From: DATJLY01 sp963773665
GTDB taxonomy: Bacteria > Pseudomonadota > Alphaproteobacteria > ATCC43930 > CGMCC-115725
Length of the DNA: 64,000 nucleotides
Direction of reading: 5' to 3'
NCBI GenBank assembly: GCA_963773665.1
Contig: CAVZBZ010000013.1
Coordinates: 594,219-658,218 of the forward strand
Part shown: in pieces, positions 25,924-34,972 of the stretch
How positions within the stretch are numbered: position 1 is the stretch's first letter
Layout: every line of letters starts with the position of its first letter
Notes under the pieces: model-generated
What the model was told of the DNA's origin: nothing
What the model saw: only the letters and a program-made list of their open reading frames with translations
Database searches by the model: none
Translations under genes and position numbers: made by a program

Positions 25924-26775
25924 ATGATCTGGGTGATTCACACGCTCAACGGCGTCGCGTACGGAATGCTGCTGTTTCTGCTCGCTGCCGGGCTGTCGCT
26001 CATTTACGGGCTGATGAAGATCCTGAACCTGACGCACGGCTCGTTCTACCTGGTCGGCGGCTATATCGGTCTCAGCGTGATGCAGCTTACGGGCAGTTTC
26101 GTTCTGGCGCTCATCGTCGCCGCGGCCGCCATGGCGCTCATCGGTGCCGCGATCGAGCGGTTCTTCCTCAGACGCTTCCATCTCGACGACCTGCCGCAGA
26201 CATTGCTGACCTTCGGGTTCCTGTTCATTTTCGCCGATCTGTCGCTGTGGATCTGGGGCGGCGACCCGTTGATGGCCCCCCAGCCGCGGCTGTTCGCGGG
26301 CTCGATCGCGATGGGCGATTTCGCCTATCCCGTCTACCGGTTCTTCCTGATCGCCGTCGGGCTCGTCATCGCCGGCGGTTTGTGGTGGTTTCAGGAGCAT
26401 ACGCGGCTCGGCACCATGCTGCGCGCCGGCGTCGACGATTCCGAAATCGCGCGCGCGCTCGGCATCAATGTCTCGCTCCTGTTCACGCTGGTGTTCGCGG
26501 CCGGCGCGGCGCTCGCGGCCTTGGGCGGCGTTCTCGCCGGGCCCGTGCTCAGCCTCTATCCCGGCGGCGACTTCGACGCCCTCATCCTCGCTTTCGTCGT
26601 GGTGATAGTCGGCGGGCTCGGCAGCCTCCGGGGCGCGCTCGCCGGCTCGCTGCTCGTCGGCATCCTCGACGATTTCGGCAAGGCGTTCTTTCCCGAGTTC
26701 GCGCTGTTCACAGTGTTCGTGCCGATGGCCGTCATTCTCGTGGTCCGACCGACCGGGCTTTTCGGCCGCCAATGA
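25924..26775 (+). CDS. Branched-chain amino-acid-type ABC transporter permease (LivH-like)
   Basis: Inner-membrane permease of 283 residues with about eight hydrophobic segments. LivH-like marks: LNGVAYGMLLFLLAAGLSLIYGLMKILNL at the N terminus in pieces, the LGIN-type EAA-like loop (SEIARALGINVSLLF), and VVIVGGLGSLRGALAGSLLVG. It overlaps the LivM-like gene by 4 bp (ATGA). It forms a heterodimeric channel with that protein. Confidence 0.92.
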   Translation: MIWVIHTLNGVAYGMLLFLLAAGLSLIYGLMKILNLTHGSFYLVGGYIGLSVMQLTGSFVLALIVAAAAMALIGAAIERFFLRRFHLDDLPQTLLTFGFLFIFADLSLWIWGGDPLMAPQPRLFAGSIAMGDFAYPVYRFFLIAVGLVIAGGLWWFQEHTRLGTMLRAGVDDSEIARALGINVSLLFTLVFAAGAALAALGGVLAGPVLSLYPGGDFDALILAFVVVIVGGLGSLRGALAGSLLVGILDDFGKAFFPEFALFTVFVPMAVILVVRPTGLFGRQ

Positions 26776-27713
26776 CCGGGCGTACCGCGCGGCTTGCCGC
26801 ATTCGTGCTGGTTCTGGCGCTTTTTCTCGCGCTGCCGCATGTTTTGCGGCCGTACTATGTCGGGCTCACGACGAGGATGCTGATCTTCGCGCTGTTCGCG
26901 ATGAGCCTCGACCTGCTGCTCGGCTATACCGGTCTCGCCTCGCTCGGGCATGCCGCATATTTCGGGGTGGCGGCCTACACGGTCGCGCTTCTTATCCTGC
27001 GCGCGGGCGTGGGCAGCGCCATAGCCTTTCCGGCGGCGCTTGCTGCATCCACCATAACGGGCGCGCTGTTCGCTCCCCTCGTGCTCAGGGCGCGCGGCAG
27101 CTATTTCCTGATGATCACCTTTGCGCTCGCCCAAGTGGTGTGGAGCGTGGCGTTCGGCTGGCGCTCGCTTACCAACGGCGATGACGGCATGCCAGGGGTT
27201 CCCCGCCCCAATTTCGGCTGGTCGCTCGAGGGCACGGATGCGTTCTACTACTTCGTGCTGGCGCTAGTCGCGCTCGCCGCGCTGCTGCTCGTCGTCATCG
27301 TGATGTCGCCGTTCGGCCGCGCGCTGCGCGGTATTCGCGAGAGCGAATCGCGCATGCAGGCGCTCGGCTACAATGTGTGGCGCTATCAGTTCGTGGCGTT
27401 CGTCCTGGCCGCTTCCTTTGCCGGGCTCGCAGGCGCGCTCTACGCCTATTTCAACCGCTTCGTCGGCCCCGAATATCTCTACGTGATCCAGTCGGCCGAG
27501 GCGCTGATCATGGTGATCCTGGGCGGCGCCGGCACGCTTTTGGGACCCGCAATCGGGGCCGCGCTGATCGTCTATCTCGAGGATTACGTGAGCTCGATGA
27601 CCGAGCACTGGGTTCTCGTCCTCGGCGTCATTTACGTGCTCGTCACGCTGTTCGCACCGCGCGGATTGATTGGCCTCATCGTCGACTTCCGCCAGCGCCG
27701 CGCCGAACAATGA
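26772..27713 (+). CDS. Branched-chain amino-acid-type ABC transporter permease (LivM-like)
   Basis: Inner-membrane permease of 313 residues. LivM landmarks: DLLLGYTGLASLGHAAYFGVAAY in the second hydrophobic block, RGSYFLMITFALAQ, the NGDDGMPGV loop, and RGIRESESRMQALGYN, which contacts the ATPases. It starts at ATG 26772 overlapping the LivH-like stop, and its own stop overlaps the LivG-like start, so the three are translationally coupled. Confidence 0.92.
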   Translation: MTGRTARLAAFVLVLALFLALPHVLRPYYVGLTTRMLIFALFAMSLDLLLGYTGLASLGHAAYFGVAAYTVALLILRAGVGSAIAFPAALAASTITGALFAPLVLRARGSYFLMITFALAQVVWSVAFGWRSLTNGDDGMPGVPRPNFGWSLEGTDAFYYFVLALVALAALLLVVIVMSPFGRALRGIRESESRMQALGYNVWRYQFVAFVLAASFAGLAGALYAYFNRFVGPEYLYVIQSAEALIMVILGGAGTLLGPAIGAALIVYLEDYVSSMTEHWVLVLGVIYVLVTLFAPRGLIGLIVDFRQRRAEQ

Positions 27714-28450
27714 CCGCGCTCGCCGTCGAAAACGTGTTCAAGGCTTTTGGCGGCGTCACCGCGCTGGCGGGCGTGTCGCTCGAGATCAGCGAGGGCGAGC
27801 GGCGCGTGCTCCTGGGGCCCAACGGCGCTGGAAAGACCACCCTCTTTCACACGATATCGGGCAACGTCATGCCGTCCGCGGGCCGCATCGCACTGTTCGG
27901 CCACGACATCACGCGGCTCCGGCCCGACCGGCGCGCGCGGCTCGGCCTCGCGCGCACGTTCCAGGTCACCAACCTGTTTCCACGGCTGACGGTGCTCGAC
28001 AGCGTCCTGCTCGCGCTCGACGGCGCCGCCGGGCGCGGCCTCCAGCTCTACCAGCCGGCGTCGCGCGCTCGCAGCGCGCGCGACGAGGCTCATCGTCTCC
28101 TCGAACAGTGGGGACTCACCGGGACCGCGCGGCGCATCGTGCGCAATCTCTCCTATGGCGAGCAGCGTCAGCTCGAGCTCGTGCTCGCGCTTGCCGGCGA
28201 GCCGAAGCTGCTCCTGCTCGACGAGCCGACCGCCGGCCTGTCGCCGGCCGAGACGGGCCGCGTCGTCGAGATGGTGCAGCAACTTCCGCGCGACATGACG
28301 ATCCTGATGATCGAGCATGACATGGACGTCGCCTTCGAACTCGCCGACCGCATCGCGGTCATGCACCAGGGACGGCTGATCGCCGAGGGCGACGAGGCCG
28401 CCATCCGCGCCAACAAGCAAGTCACCGAAATCTATCTCGGAGCGGAATGA
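27710..28450 (+). CDS. Branched-chain amino-acid-type ABC transporter ATPase (LivG-like)
   Basis: Cytoplasmic ATPase of 246 residues. Walker A GPNGAGKTT near residue 36; LivG-type insertion LARTFQVTNLFPRLTVLDSV; ABC signature NLSYGEQRQLEL (S replaced pattern LSYGE); Walker B LLLDEPTAGLSP; H-loop IEHDMDV. Start ATG 27710 overlaps the LivM-like stop by 4 bp. It pairs with the LivF-like ATPase that starts 4 bp after its stop. Confidence 0.92.
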   Translation: MTALAVENVFKAFGGVTALAGVSLEISEGERRVLLGPNGAGKTTLFHTISGNVMPSAGRIALFGHDITRLRPDRRARLGLARTFQVTNLFPRLTVLDSVLLALDGAAGRGLQLYQPASRARSARDEAHRLLEQWGLTGTARRIVRNLSYGEQRQLELVLALAGEPKLLLLDEPTAGLSPAETGRVVEMVQQLPRDMTILMIEHDMDVAFELADRIAVMHQGRLIAEGDEAAIRANKQVTEIYLGAE

Positions 28451-28454
28451 AGCC

Positions 28455-29150
28455 GTGCTCCAGGTCGAGGACATCCATACTTACTACGGCGCCAGCCATA
28501 TCCTGCAGGGCATGTCGCTCAACGTGGATCGCGGCGAGGTCGTCGCCGTCATCGGCAGGAATGGCGTCGGCAAGACGACGCTCGTGCGCTCGATCATGGG
28601 GCTGACCCCGCCGCGCCGGGGGCGCATTCTGTTCAAGGATGCCGAGATCACCCACATGCCCGCGCACCGGATCGCGCGCATGGGCGTTGGCCTCGTGCCG
28701 CAGGGGCGACGGATATTTCCCTCGCTGTCGGTGCGCGAGCATCTCGAGGTCACGGCGCGGCGCCGCGGCGCCACACCGTGGACGCTCGACCGGATGATCG
28801 CGCTCTTTCCCCAGCTCGGCGCGCGGCTTGGCCAGACCGCGAACAAGCTTTCGGGCGGCGAGCAGCAGATGCTGGCCGCCGGCCGCGCGCTCGTCGGCAA
28901 TCCCGATCTGCTGCTGATGGACGAGCCGACCGAGGGCTTGGCACCTCTCATGGTGCGCGAACTCGGGCGGTTGGTTGCGACGCTCAAGGAAGGCGGCGCC
29001 TCGATCCTCCTGGTCGAGCAGCAGCTCGCCTTCGTGCTGCGCCACGCCGACCGCATCTACATCGTCAGCAAAGGACAGATCGTGCATCACTGCCGGCCGG
29101 CCGAGCTTGCCGAGGATCACGAAACGAAGTCGCGGTTCCTGGGCGTGTAG
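28455..29150 (+). CDS. Branched-chain amino-acid-type ABC transporter ATPase (LivF-like)
   Basis: Second ATPase subunit, 231 residues, GTG start at 28455 with GGAATGAA upstream. LivF marks: IHTYYGASHILQGMSL, Walker A GRNGVGKTT, the VPQGRRIFPSLSVREHL block, signature KLSGGEQQML, Walker B LLLMDEPTEGLAP, and LVEQQLAFVLRHADR. It ends the five-gene operon and converges with the CHAT gene 16 bp away. Confidence 0.92.
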   Translation: MLQVEDIHTYYGASHILQGMSLNVDRGEVVAVIGRNGVGKTTLVRSIMGLTPPRRGRILFKDAEITHMPAHRIARMGVGLVPQGRRIFPSLSVREHLEVTARRRGATPWTLDRMIALFPQLGARLGQTANKLSGGEQQMLAAGRALVGNPDLLLMDEPTEGLAPLMVRELGRLVATLKEGGASILLVEQQLAFVLRHADRIYIVSKGQIVHHCRPAELAEDHETKSRFLGV

Positions 29151-29166
29151 AACGATCGGGCAGACA

Positions 29167-32100
29167 TCAACGTCCTGCGCCGCCTTCGCCGACGATCACG
29201 AACGGCGCCCAAAACATGGGGTGGGAAAAATATTCGATGTCCGGCTCACGGCCTGACGCGTCGATCATCGACATGGTGGCGCGTCGCAATGCCTCGGCGC
29301 GTCCGATGCCTGGGTCACGCGCCAGCATGTCCATGGTTCCGGTGATCAGCATGACCGTCGCGCGCGAGTTGACTGGCCAATGCGACACCAGCACGGCGCG
29401 CGCGCCGGCATAGAAAAAGGCCTTCGCCAGTCCGGACAGGCCGTCGGCGCCTTCGCTTCCGTCGGGCGCCGCGGTGTTGCAGGCGCTCAACACCACCCAG
29501 TCGGCATTGAGCTTGAGCTCGGTCACGTCGGACGCTGTCAGCAGCCCCGAATCCTCCGGCGTCGCGATCGCCGGCGGCGTGAGCGCCAATGCCGGCTCGG
29601 CGAGCAGCGGCAGGTCGCCCGCGATAAGACCATGCGTGGCAAAGGCGATGACGCGCGTGTCGGCGAGATCCGCATGCATCACCACGCCGACGGTCGCGTG
29701 CTCGCGCAGGTGAACGGCGCTCGCCGGCGCGCCAAGCGCGCGGGCCTCCTCGGTGAGTTCATCGGCGGTCTCCGGCAGCCGCGGCAAGTTACGAAGCTCC
29801 GTCACATCGATCTCGGCGCCGCGCATGACCTTCGCCGCATCCACACCGCGCGGGCCGCCGGCAGCGCCGCTGAAGAGCGGGTCGCCGAAGCCGGCAAAAG
29901 CAACCGACGGGCGGCGCGATTGCGCGAAGACCCGCAAGGCGCGCAGCGACGATACGGCCGGCAATACCGTGATGGCAAAGCGCCGCGCCAGCCACGGCAC
30001 GGAGCGATAGGCGGAAAAGCCGCTCGGCAGTGGGCTCGGCCGCTCGGTCGCGAGGATGCCGAGCGGCAGGCTTTGCAACGCGCCGTCCGATACGACGAGC
30101 AGCGAGTCTGCGCCCTCGAGGAGCGGCATCGCGGGGGCGAGTATCTTCTCGTAGAGATCGAACGACGCCCTTACATCAAAGCGCGGAATATCTTGCGGCG
30201 AGTGAATGGAGCGGCCAGTCGGGTCGAGACCTCTGCGCAGCTTCGACACGTCGACGAGCAACTCCTTGCGATCGATGTCGAGGCGGAGGAGCGCGGCGGC
30301 ATCGTGCCGCACGACCCACAGGTAGCTCGCGTCATCGGTCACGAAATAAGTCAGCAGCGCTTCCTTCGGATCGATGAGGCGCTGCGCCTCCGCAATCGTG
30401 ACGGCGACCGGATTGGTGATCTCGGCGTATTGCGGATAGGCGCGCGCCAGTTCGGCATCGAGACCGCCGAGGTGCGCATCTGCTGCGGCCAGATTCTGAC
30501 GGATGCCCGCCTCGATTTTCGGGTCGCGCGACTGGTCGCCGGCGGCGAGTGCGGCCGTAAGGGATTCCTCGATGCGCTGGCGCTCGAGCTGTGCGTCATC
30601 GCGCTCGCGGATGAGATTCGCCAATGCATTGTCGGACGTGGCAAACCGCACCGCCATGGCGGCAACCGCCTGTTCCGTCGAGGACGTTGCGGCGAGTTGG
30701 GCCGCCTGAAAGGTTTTCCCCACGATGCCTTGACGCTGCTCGGCATCGGTGCGCGCCAGCCGCTCTTCGTAATCGACGAATCGTCCGACGATGCCGCGGC
30801 GCGACTTGCGCTCGTTCGTAGCACCGACGGAGCGCTGTCCGGCGTCGCGCGCGGCCCTTGCGGTCGCGATTGCCACGGCCACCTTGCTCTCGGCCGCAGC
30901 CTCGGCGAGACGGGTTTGCCCGTCCAGGGCACGCGCCAGCGTGTCGTGAATGTACATGCCGCCGGGATCGAAGGGGTAGGCCTGCGTGCCGATCTGGGCG
31001 AGTTTCTTCCGTTCGACTTTTTCGACGGCGTCGAACCGTCCCTCGGCGAGATCGAGCTCGGTGAAGCCGATGTCGTCGGGGTCGCTGCCATGGCGGCGCG
31101 CGAAGTCCCGCGCCCGATCGCGCAGCGCGTCCGCTTCGGCAAATTTGCCTTCGAGCCGGTCAATGTCGGCGATCTGGGACGTATAGAACGCGGTGGTCGC
31201 ATCGTTCTCGGGATAGACTTTGGCAAAAATCTCGAGCGCGCGGCGAAACGTATCCTTGGCCGGCTCGTAGCGCTCCTCGTCACGGTAGACTGCCGCAAGG
31301 GCATTCAAGGTGAGTCCGACATAGAGATCGTCGGGGCCAAGCGCGGCGGTGAAGATCGCGGCCGCCCGGCGATATACCCCTTCGGCTTCGCCGAGGCGAT
31401 GCTGCGCCTGATAGTTCTCCGCGATGCTGAGGAGAAGCGTGGCGATCTTGGGCGAATTGGGGAGGGTCTTCTCGTAGATCGTCAGGGCGCGCTGTTCGAC
31501 CTCCTCGGCGAGGTCGTAGCGGTCGAGATTGGTGAAATAGAAATATCCCAACCGTTCGAGCGCGTCCGCCACGCGGCGGTCGTCCGGACCGAACGCCGCC
31601 TCTCTGATCGAGACCACCCGCTTGAGGACGGCCTCGACCTCGCGATACTGATCGACGCGCTCGACATATCCGCCGAGCGTGGCGGCCAGCACCTCGGCAA
31701 TCACCGGGGCATTGGGACCGATGCGCTTCTCGTAGATCGATACGGCGCGCGCGACGAGCGCCTGATGGTCCTTCGGCGTTCCGGCGAGAAGCGCCTGATG
31801 GTAGGAGACGCTGGCGATATGCACGTCGTCGGGGCCGAGGGCTTGTTCGTCGATGGCGCGCGCGCGCCGCAACAGGGTCCCGGCCTGCGCGTAAAGCGTC
31901 TTTGCCCGATCGGCGTTATGCAGCATGCCCTGCGACAGCATGGCATCGTTGAGGTAGTCCCAGGCGAGATTGTCCATCGCCTCGGCGAGCGCCACGCTGT
32001 TTGCGTCGAGCGCCGCCCGGTCGTAGTCCAGGATGTTTTTGCGAATGTCGCCGGCTTCCTGGAAGCGGCGCTGCTCGGCGGCAGGGTTGCTGACATCGGC

Positions 32101-32229
32101 CGGCTCCTGATCGAGCGCGGTTGCCTTGGCGTCGAAGGCGGGCGCGTCGATCGGGACGACGACCGGAGACGCGCAGCCGGCGGCGACAAGGGCGAGCGCG
32201 AGCCCGATCGGAACGAGAACGCGGCGCAA
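29167..32229 (-). CDS. TPR-repeat CHAT-domain lipoprotein (caspase-like peptidase fold)
   Basis: Large protein of 1020 residues. The N terminus is a lipoprotein signal with lipobox ending LVAAGC (Cys19), so it should be exported and lipid-anchored. Residues about 60-480 hold tetratricopeptide/Kinesin-light-chain-like repeats (patterns such as YRRAAAIFTAALGPDD and FRRALEIFAKVYPEND). A helical, coiled-coil-prone region follows (about 530-620). The C-terminal third is a CHAT domain with the catalytic dyad apparently intact: His866 in FATHGL and Cys917 in LSACNTA, plus the late ARAVLVSHWPVNS. CHAT domains are caspase/separase relatives. No obvious partner substrate is adjacent. It is convergent with the ABC operon and in the same direction as the dehydrogenase upstream (3 bp gap). 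Confidence 0.9.
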   Translation of the reverse strand: MRRVLVPIGLALALVAAGCASPVVVPIDAPAFDAKATALDQEPADVSNPAAEQRRFQEAGDIRKNILDYDRAALDANSVALAEAMDNLAWDYLNDAMLSQGMLHNADRAKTLYAQAGTLLRRARAIDEQALGPDDVHIASVSYHQALLAGTPKDHQALVARAVSIYEKRIGPNAPVIAEVLAATLGGYVERVDQYREVEAVLKRVVSIREAAFGPDDRRVADALERLGYFYFTNLDRYDLAEEVEQRALTIYEKTLPNSPKIATLLLSIAENYQAQHRLGEAEGVYRRAAAIFTAALGPDDLYVGLTLNALAAVYRDEERYEPAKDTFRRALEIFAKVYPENDATTAFYTSQIADIDRLEGKFAEADALRDRARDFARRHGSDPDDIGFTELDLAEGRFDAVEKVERKKLAQIGTQAYPFDPGGMYIHDTLARALDGQTRLAEAAAESKVAVAIATARAARDAGQRSVGATNERKSRRGIVGRFVDYEERLARTDAEQRQGIVGKTFQAAQLAATSSTEQAVAAMAVRFATSDNALANLIRERDDAQLERQRIEESLTAALAAGDQSRDPKIEAGIRQNLAAADAHLGGLDAELARAYPQYAEITNPVAVTIAEAQRLIDPKEALLTYFVTDDASYLWVVRHDAAALLRLDIDRKELLVDVSKLRRGLDPTGRSIHSPQDIPRFDVRASFDLYEKILAPAMPLLEGADSLLVVSDGALQSLPLGILATERPSPLPSGFSAYRSVPWLARRFAITVLPAVSSLRALRVFAQSRRPSVAFAGFGDPLFSGAAGGPRGVDAAKVMRGAEIDVTELRNLPRLPETADELTEEARALGAPASAVHLREHATVGVVMHADLADTRVIAFATHGLIAGDLPLLAEPALALTPPAIATPEDSGLLTASDVTELKLNADWVVLSACNTAAPDGSEGADGLSGLAKAFFYAGARAVLVSHWPVNSRATVMLITGTMDMLARDPGIGRAEALRRATMSMIDASGREPDIEYFSHPMFWAPFVIVGEGGAGR

Positions 32230-32232
32230 GCC

Positions 32233-33165
32233 TTACCCCGCGTCGCGTTCGATGATTGCCCGCAGGCGCGCCGGATCGACCTTGATCTCGACGCCGGCGC
32301 GCTCCTCCTGCAACAGCATGGCGACGCGCGAATCGCGCTGGCTCCAGCCGCGATTCATGGCTTCGGTCAGCTCCTCGAGCGCGAGGTTCGCCATGCGCAT
32401 CGGCACGGCAAGCTCGCGCCCGAGCGCGGTGGCAAGCCCGACATCCTTGTGCGCGAGCCGGAGCGCGAAGGCCGGCGGATCGTAAACGCCCGGCAGAAAC
32501 TGGTTGACGAGCGCATCGAATGTCCGGCGCCGTCCCGCGGCCCCTTGGCGGACCGCTTCGAACAGCGCAGCCGGGTCGATGCCCGCCTTGACGCCCAAGG
32601 TAAAAACCTCCGCCAGCGCGCATTGGATGGCATAGCCGGCGCAATTGTGCACGAGCTTCGCCACCGAGCCGGCGCCGATCGCGCCGACATAACGTGCCTG
32701 ATCGCCAATGGCATCGAGCAGCTTCTTGTGCGCATCGAAAACGGCCTGCTCGCCGCCGACCCAGATGGCGAGCCGGCCGGTTCTGGCGCCGCGCGGGCCG
32801 CCGCTCACCGGCGCGTCCAGCATGTGCACGCTACGCTCGGCAAAACGCGCATGGATGCGCCGCACCAGCGTCGGCGAGTTGGTGGAGAGGTCGAAATACG
32901 CAGTTCCGGCGCGCATGGTCTGCACGAGCCCATCGGGTCCGAGCGCCACCGCCTCGACCTCGGCCGGTCCGGGAAGCGAGGTGAACACAACGTCCGCTTC
33001 GGTGCCAACGCTTGCCGGCGCATCCGCCCACACTGCTCCCGCCGCAAGATGCGGCTCGGCCGCGCTGCGGCGCACATCGTGCACCACCAGACGGTGACCC
33101 GCTTTCTGTAGATTGGCGGCCATGCTGGCCCCCATCGTGCCGAGCCCAATGAAGCCGACCTGCAT
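32233..33165 (-). CDS. NAD(P)-dependent 3-hydroxyisobutyrate dehydrogenase-like oxidoreductase
   Basis: Beta-hydroxyacid dehydrogenase of 310 residues. The Rossmann motif VGFIGLGTMGASMA is at residues 3-16. The substrate-binding loop DAPVSGGPRGARTG is near 120 and the catalytic-lysine region is GSVAKLVHNCAGYA near 170 (Lys aligned with the family's catalytic Lys). The C-terminal HKDVGLATALG is also typical. Its stop lies 3 bp before the CHAT gene start on the minus strand, so they are probably co-transcribed, although no functional link is evident. It is divergent from the alcohol dehydrogenase operon (47 bp). Confidence 0.9.
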   Translation of the reverse strand: MQVGFIGLGTMGASMAANLQKAGHRLVVHDVRRSAAEPHLAAGAVWADAPASVGTEADVVFTSLPGPAEVEAVALGPDGLVQTMRAGTAYFDLSTNSPTLVRRIHARFAERSVHMLDAPVSGGPRGARTGRLAIWVGGEQAVFDAHKKLLDAIGDQARYVGAIGAGSVAKLVHNCAGYAIQCALAEVFTLGVKAGIDPAALFEAVRQGAAGRRRTFDALVNQFLPGVYDPPAFALRLAHKDVGLATALGRELAVPMRMANLALEELTEAMNRGWSQRDSRVAMLLQEERAGVEIKVDPARLRAIIERDAG

Positions 33166-33212
33166 CTCGCGTTCTCCCTGTCATCCATCATAATGGAAGG
33201 GGGAGGTAGAAA

Positions 33213-34310
33213 ATGGAAATCAAGGCCGCCGTTTTCCGAAAGGTGCACGAGCCGCTCGTAATCGAGTCGGTGGAGATCGACAAGCCCGCGAGCCGCGAGG
33301 TGCTGGTCCGCACGGTCGCGACCGGCGTGTGCCACAGCGATCTCCATGTCGTTGACGGATTGGGCAGGTTCGCGCTCGACCGGCCGATGGTGCTGGGCCA
33401 CGAGGGCGCCGGGATCGTCGAGGGGATCGGCCCCGATGTCACGACGCTCCGGCCGGGCGATCACGTCGTCGCCTGTCTCTCGGGATTTTGCGGCGTCTGC
33501 GTCCAGTGCCTCAGCGGCCACCCCAATCTCTGCACCGGCAACATCGTCACGCGCCCCGACACAGCGCCCCCTCGGCTCTCGCAGAAGGGTGCGCCGTTCC
33601 GGCAATTCCTCGGCATCTCGAGCTATGCCGAGCGCATGCTTTTGCACGAGAACTCGCTGGTGCGGATCGATCCCGAGCTGCCGCTCGACCGCGCCGCGCT
33701 GGTCGGGTGCGGCGTGCTCACCGGGGTCGGCGTGGCGCTGCGCACCTCGGGCCTCGCGGCGGGCGAGACGGTAGCGGTGTTCGGATGCGGCGGCGTCGGC
33801 CTCTCGATCATTCAGGGCGCGCGGATCGCAGGCGCGCGGCAGATCATCGCGGTCGATCTGTTCGCCGAAAAACTCGAAATGGCGCGGCGCGTCGGGGCAA
33901 CGCACGGCGTCGATGCCGCGAAGGACGATCCGGTGAAGGCGGTGCGCAGCCTAACCGGCGGTGCGGGGGTCGATCACGCGTTCGAAGCGGTCGGCGTTGC
34001 AAAAATCGTGCGGCAGGCGATCGAGAGCCTCGCCATCCGCGGCACGGCGACGATCGTCGGCGTCCTGCCGCCCGACGCCATGATCGAGTTTCCCTGGATG
34101 GCGATCAGGCCGGAATGCCGGGTGCAGACATGCCGCATGGGATCGAACCGCTTCCGCAGCGATATTCCGCTCTATCTCGAATTCTATCGTCAGGGAAGGC
34201 TGCTGCTCGACGAGATGGTGAGCCGCCGCGGCCGGCTCGGCGACATCAACGAGGCGTTCCGGGCGATGAAGGGGGGCGAGGTGGCGCGCACCGTGCTGAT
34301 GTTCGACTGA
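33213..34310 (+). CDS. Zinc-dependent alcohol dehydrogenase (class III-like MDR)
   Basis: Medium-chain dehydrogenase of 365 residues. Catalytic zinc: Cys in TGVCHSDLH and His/Glu in LGHEGAG. Structural zinc region: CGVCVQCLSGHPNLC. NAD-binding motif: VFGCGGVGLSIIQGARIAG. The long insertion after the structural zinc loop fits the class III/aryl-alcohol group. It is the first gene of a six-gene operon reaching 39274. It probably oxidises an alcohol released by later or earlier steps of this pathway; the substrate is unknown. Confidence 0.92.
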   Translation: MEIKAAVFRKVHEPLVIESVEIDKPASREVLVRTVATGVCHSDLHVVDGLGRFALDRPMVLGHEGAGIVEGIGPDVTTLRPGDHVVACLSGFCGVCVQCLSGHPNLCTGNIVTRPDTAPPRLSQKGAPFRQFLGISSYAERMLLHENSLVRIDPELPLDRAALVGCGVLTGVGVALRTSGLAAGETVAVFGCGGVGLSIIQGARIAGARQIIAVDLFAEKLEMARRVGATHGVDAAKDDPVKAVRSLTGGAGVDHAFEAVGVAKIVRQAIESLAIRGTATIVGVLPPDAMIEFPWMAIRPECRVQTCRMGSNRFRSDIPLYLEFYRQGRLLLDEMVSRRGRLGDINEAFRAMKGGEVARTVLMFD

Positions 34311-34353
34311 CCGCGCCGCGTGATAGGATCGCCAATCAGTCGGGAGGACCTAC

Positions 34354-34968
34354 ATGATTCTCGAAATTCGTAGCTATGTGCTGCGGATCGGCGCGGTGCC
34401 CCAGGCGCTTCAGCGTTTCGTCGAGCGGTTGCCGGCGCGCGCGAAGGTGTCGCCGATGGCCGGATTCTTCCAGTCCGAGATCGGCACCCTCAACCAGATC
34501 CACATGATGTGGCCCTACGCCAATCTGGCCGAGCGCGAGCGCTGCCGCACGATCAAGGTCGAGAACTATCCGCCGCCGATGGGCGATATCGGCGTCGAGC
34601 TCGATGTCCGCATCTGGAACGCCGCGCCATTCTCGCCGCCCGTGCAGCCGCGCTCCTATGGCGAGCTCTACGAAATCCGCACTTACACCTATGCCTCGGG
34701 CTCCATTCCCCACGTCATCGACGGGTGGAGCGCGCGGATCGAGGAGCGCCAGAAATATTCGCCGCTCGTCTTCGCCGGCTATTCCGAGTTCGGCGTGCAG
34801 AATCTGTGGCTCCATATCTGGGCCTACAAGGATTGGAACGAGCGTCAGCGCGTGCGCGCCGAGGTTCACGAGAAGGGCGTCTGGCCGCCGAAAAATCGGC
34901 CCGAAGCCGTGCTGCTGAAGCAGCAGAACATCCTGGTGACGCCGACCGCGCTGTCGCTGTGGCATTGA
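34354..34968 (+). CDS. NIPSNAP family protein, two repeats
   Basis: Protein of 204 residues with two NIPSNAP (dimeric alpha-beta barrel-like) units. The first begins ILEIRSYVLRIGAVPQALQRF and the second YGELYEIRTYTYASGSIPHV, each followed by an aromatic MWPYANLAER / HIWAYKDWNER core. GGGAGGACC precedes the ATG. NIPSNAP proteins often accompany catabolic oxygenases and dehydrogenases in alphaproteobacteria, but their role is not established. It ends 4 bp before the quinone reductase gene. Confidence 0.85.
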   Translation: MILEIRSYVLRIGAVPQALQRFVERLPARAKVSPMAGFFQSEIGTLNQIHMMWPYANLAERERCRTIKVENYPPPMGDIGVELDVRIWNAAPFSPPVQPRSYGELYEIRTYTYASGSIPHVIDGWSARIEERQKYSPLVFAGYSEFGVQNLWLHIWAYKDWNERQRVRAEVHEKGVWPPKNRPEAVLLKQQNILVTPTALSLWH

Positions 34969-34972
34969 CCGG

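Noticed and set aside
29380..33111. Very long plus-strand open frame (over 1200 codons) opposite the CHAT and dehydrogenase genes
   Set aside because: It is antisense to two well-supported genes, has Arg/Gly/Asp-rich low-information composition and no family motif; long antisense frames are expected at this GC content.
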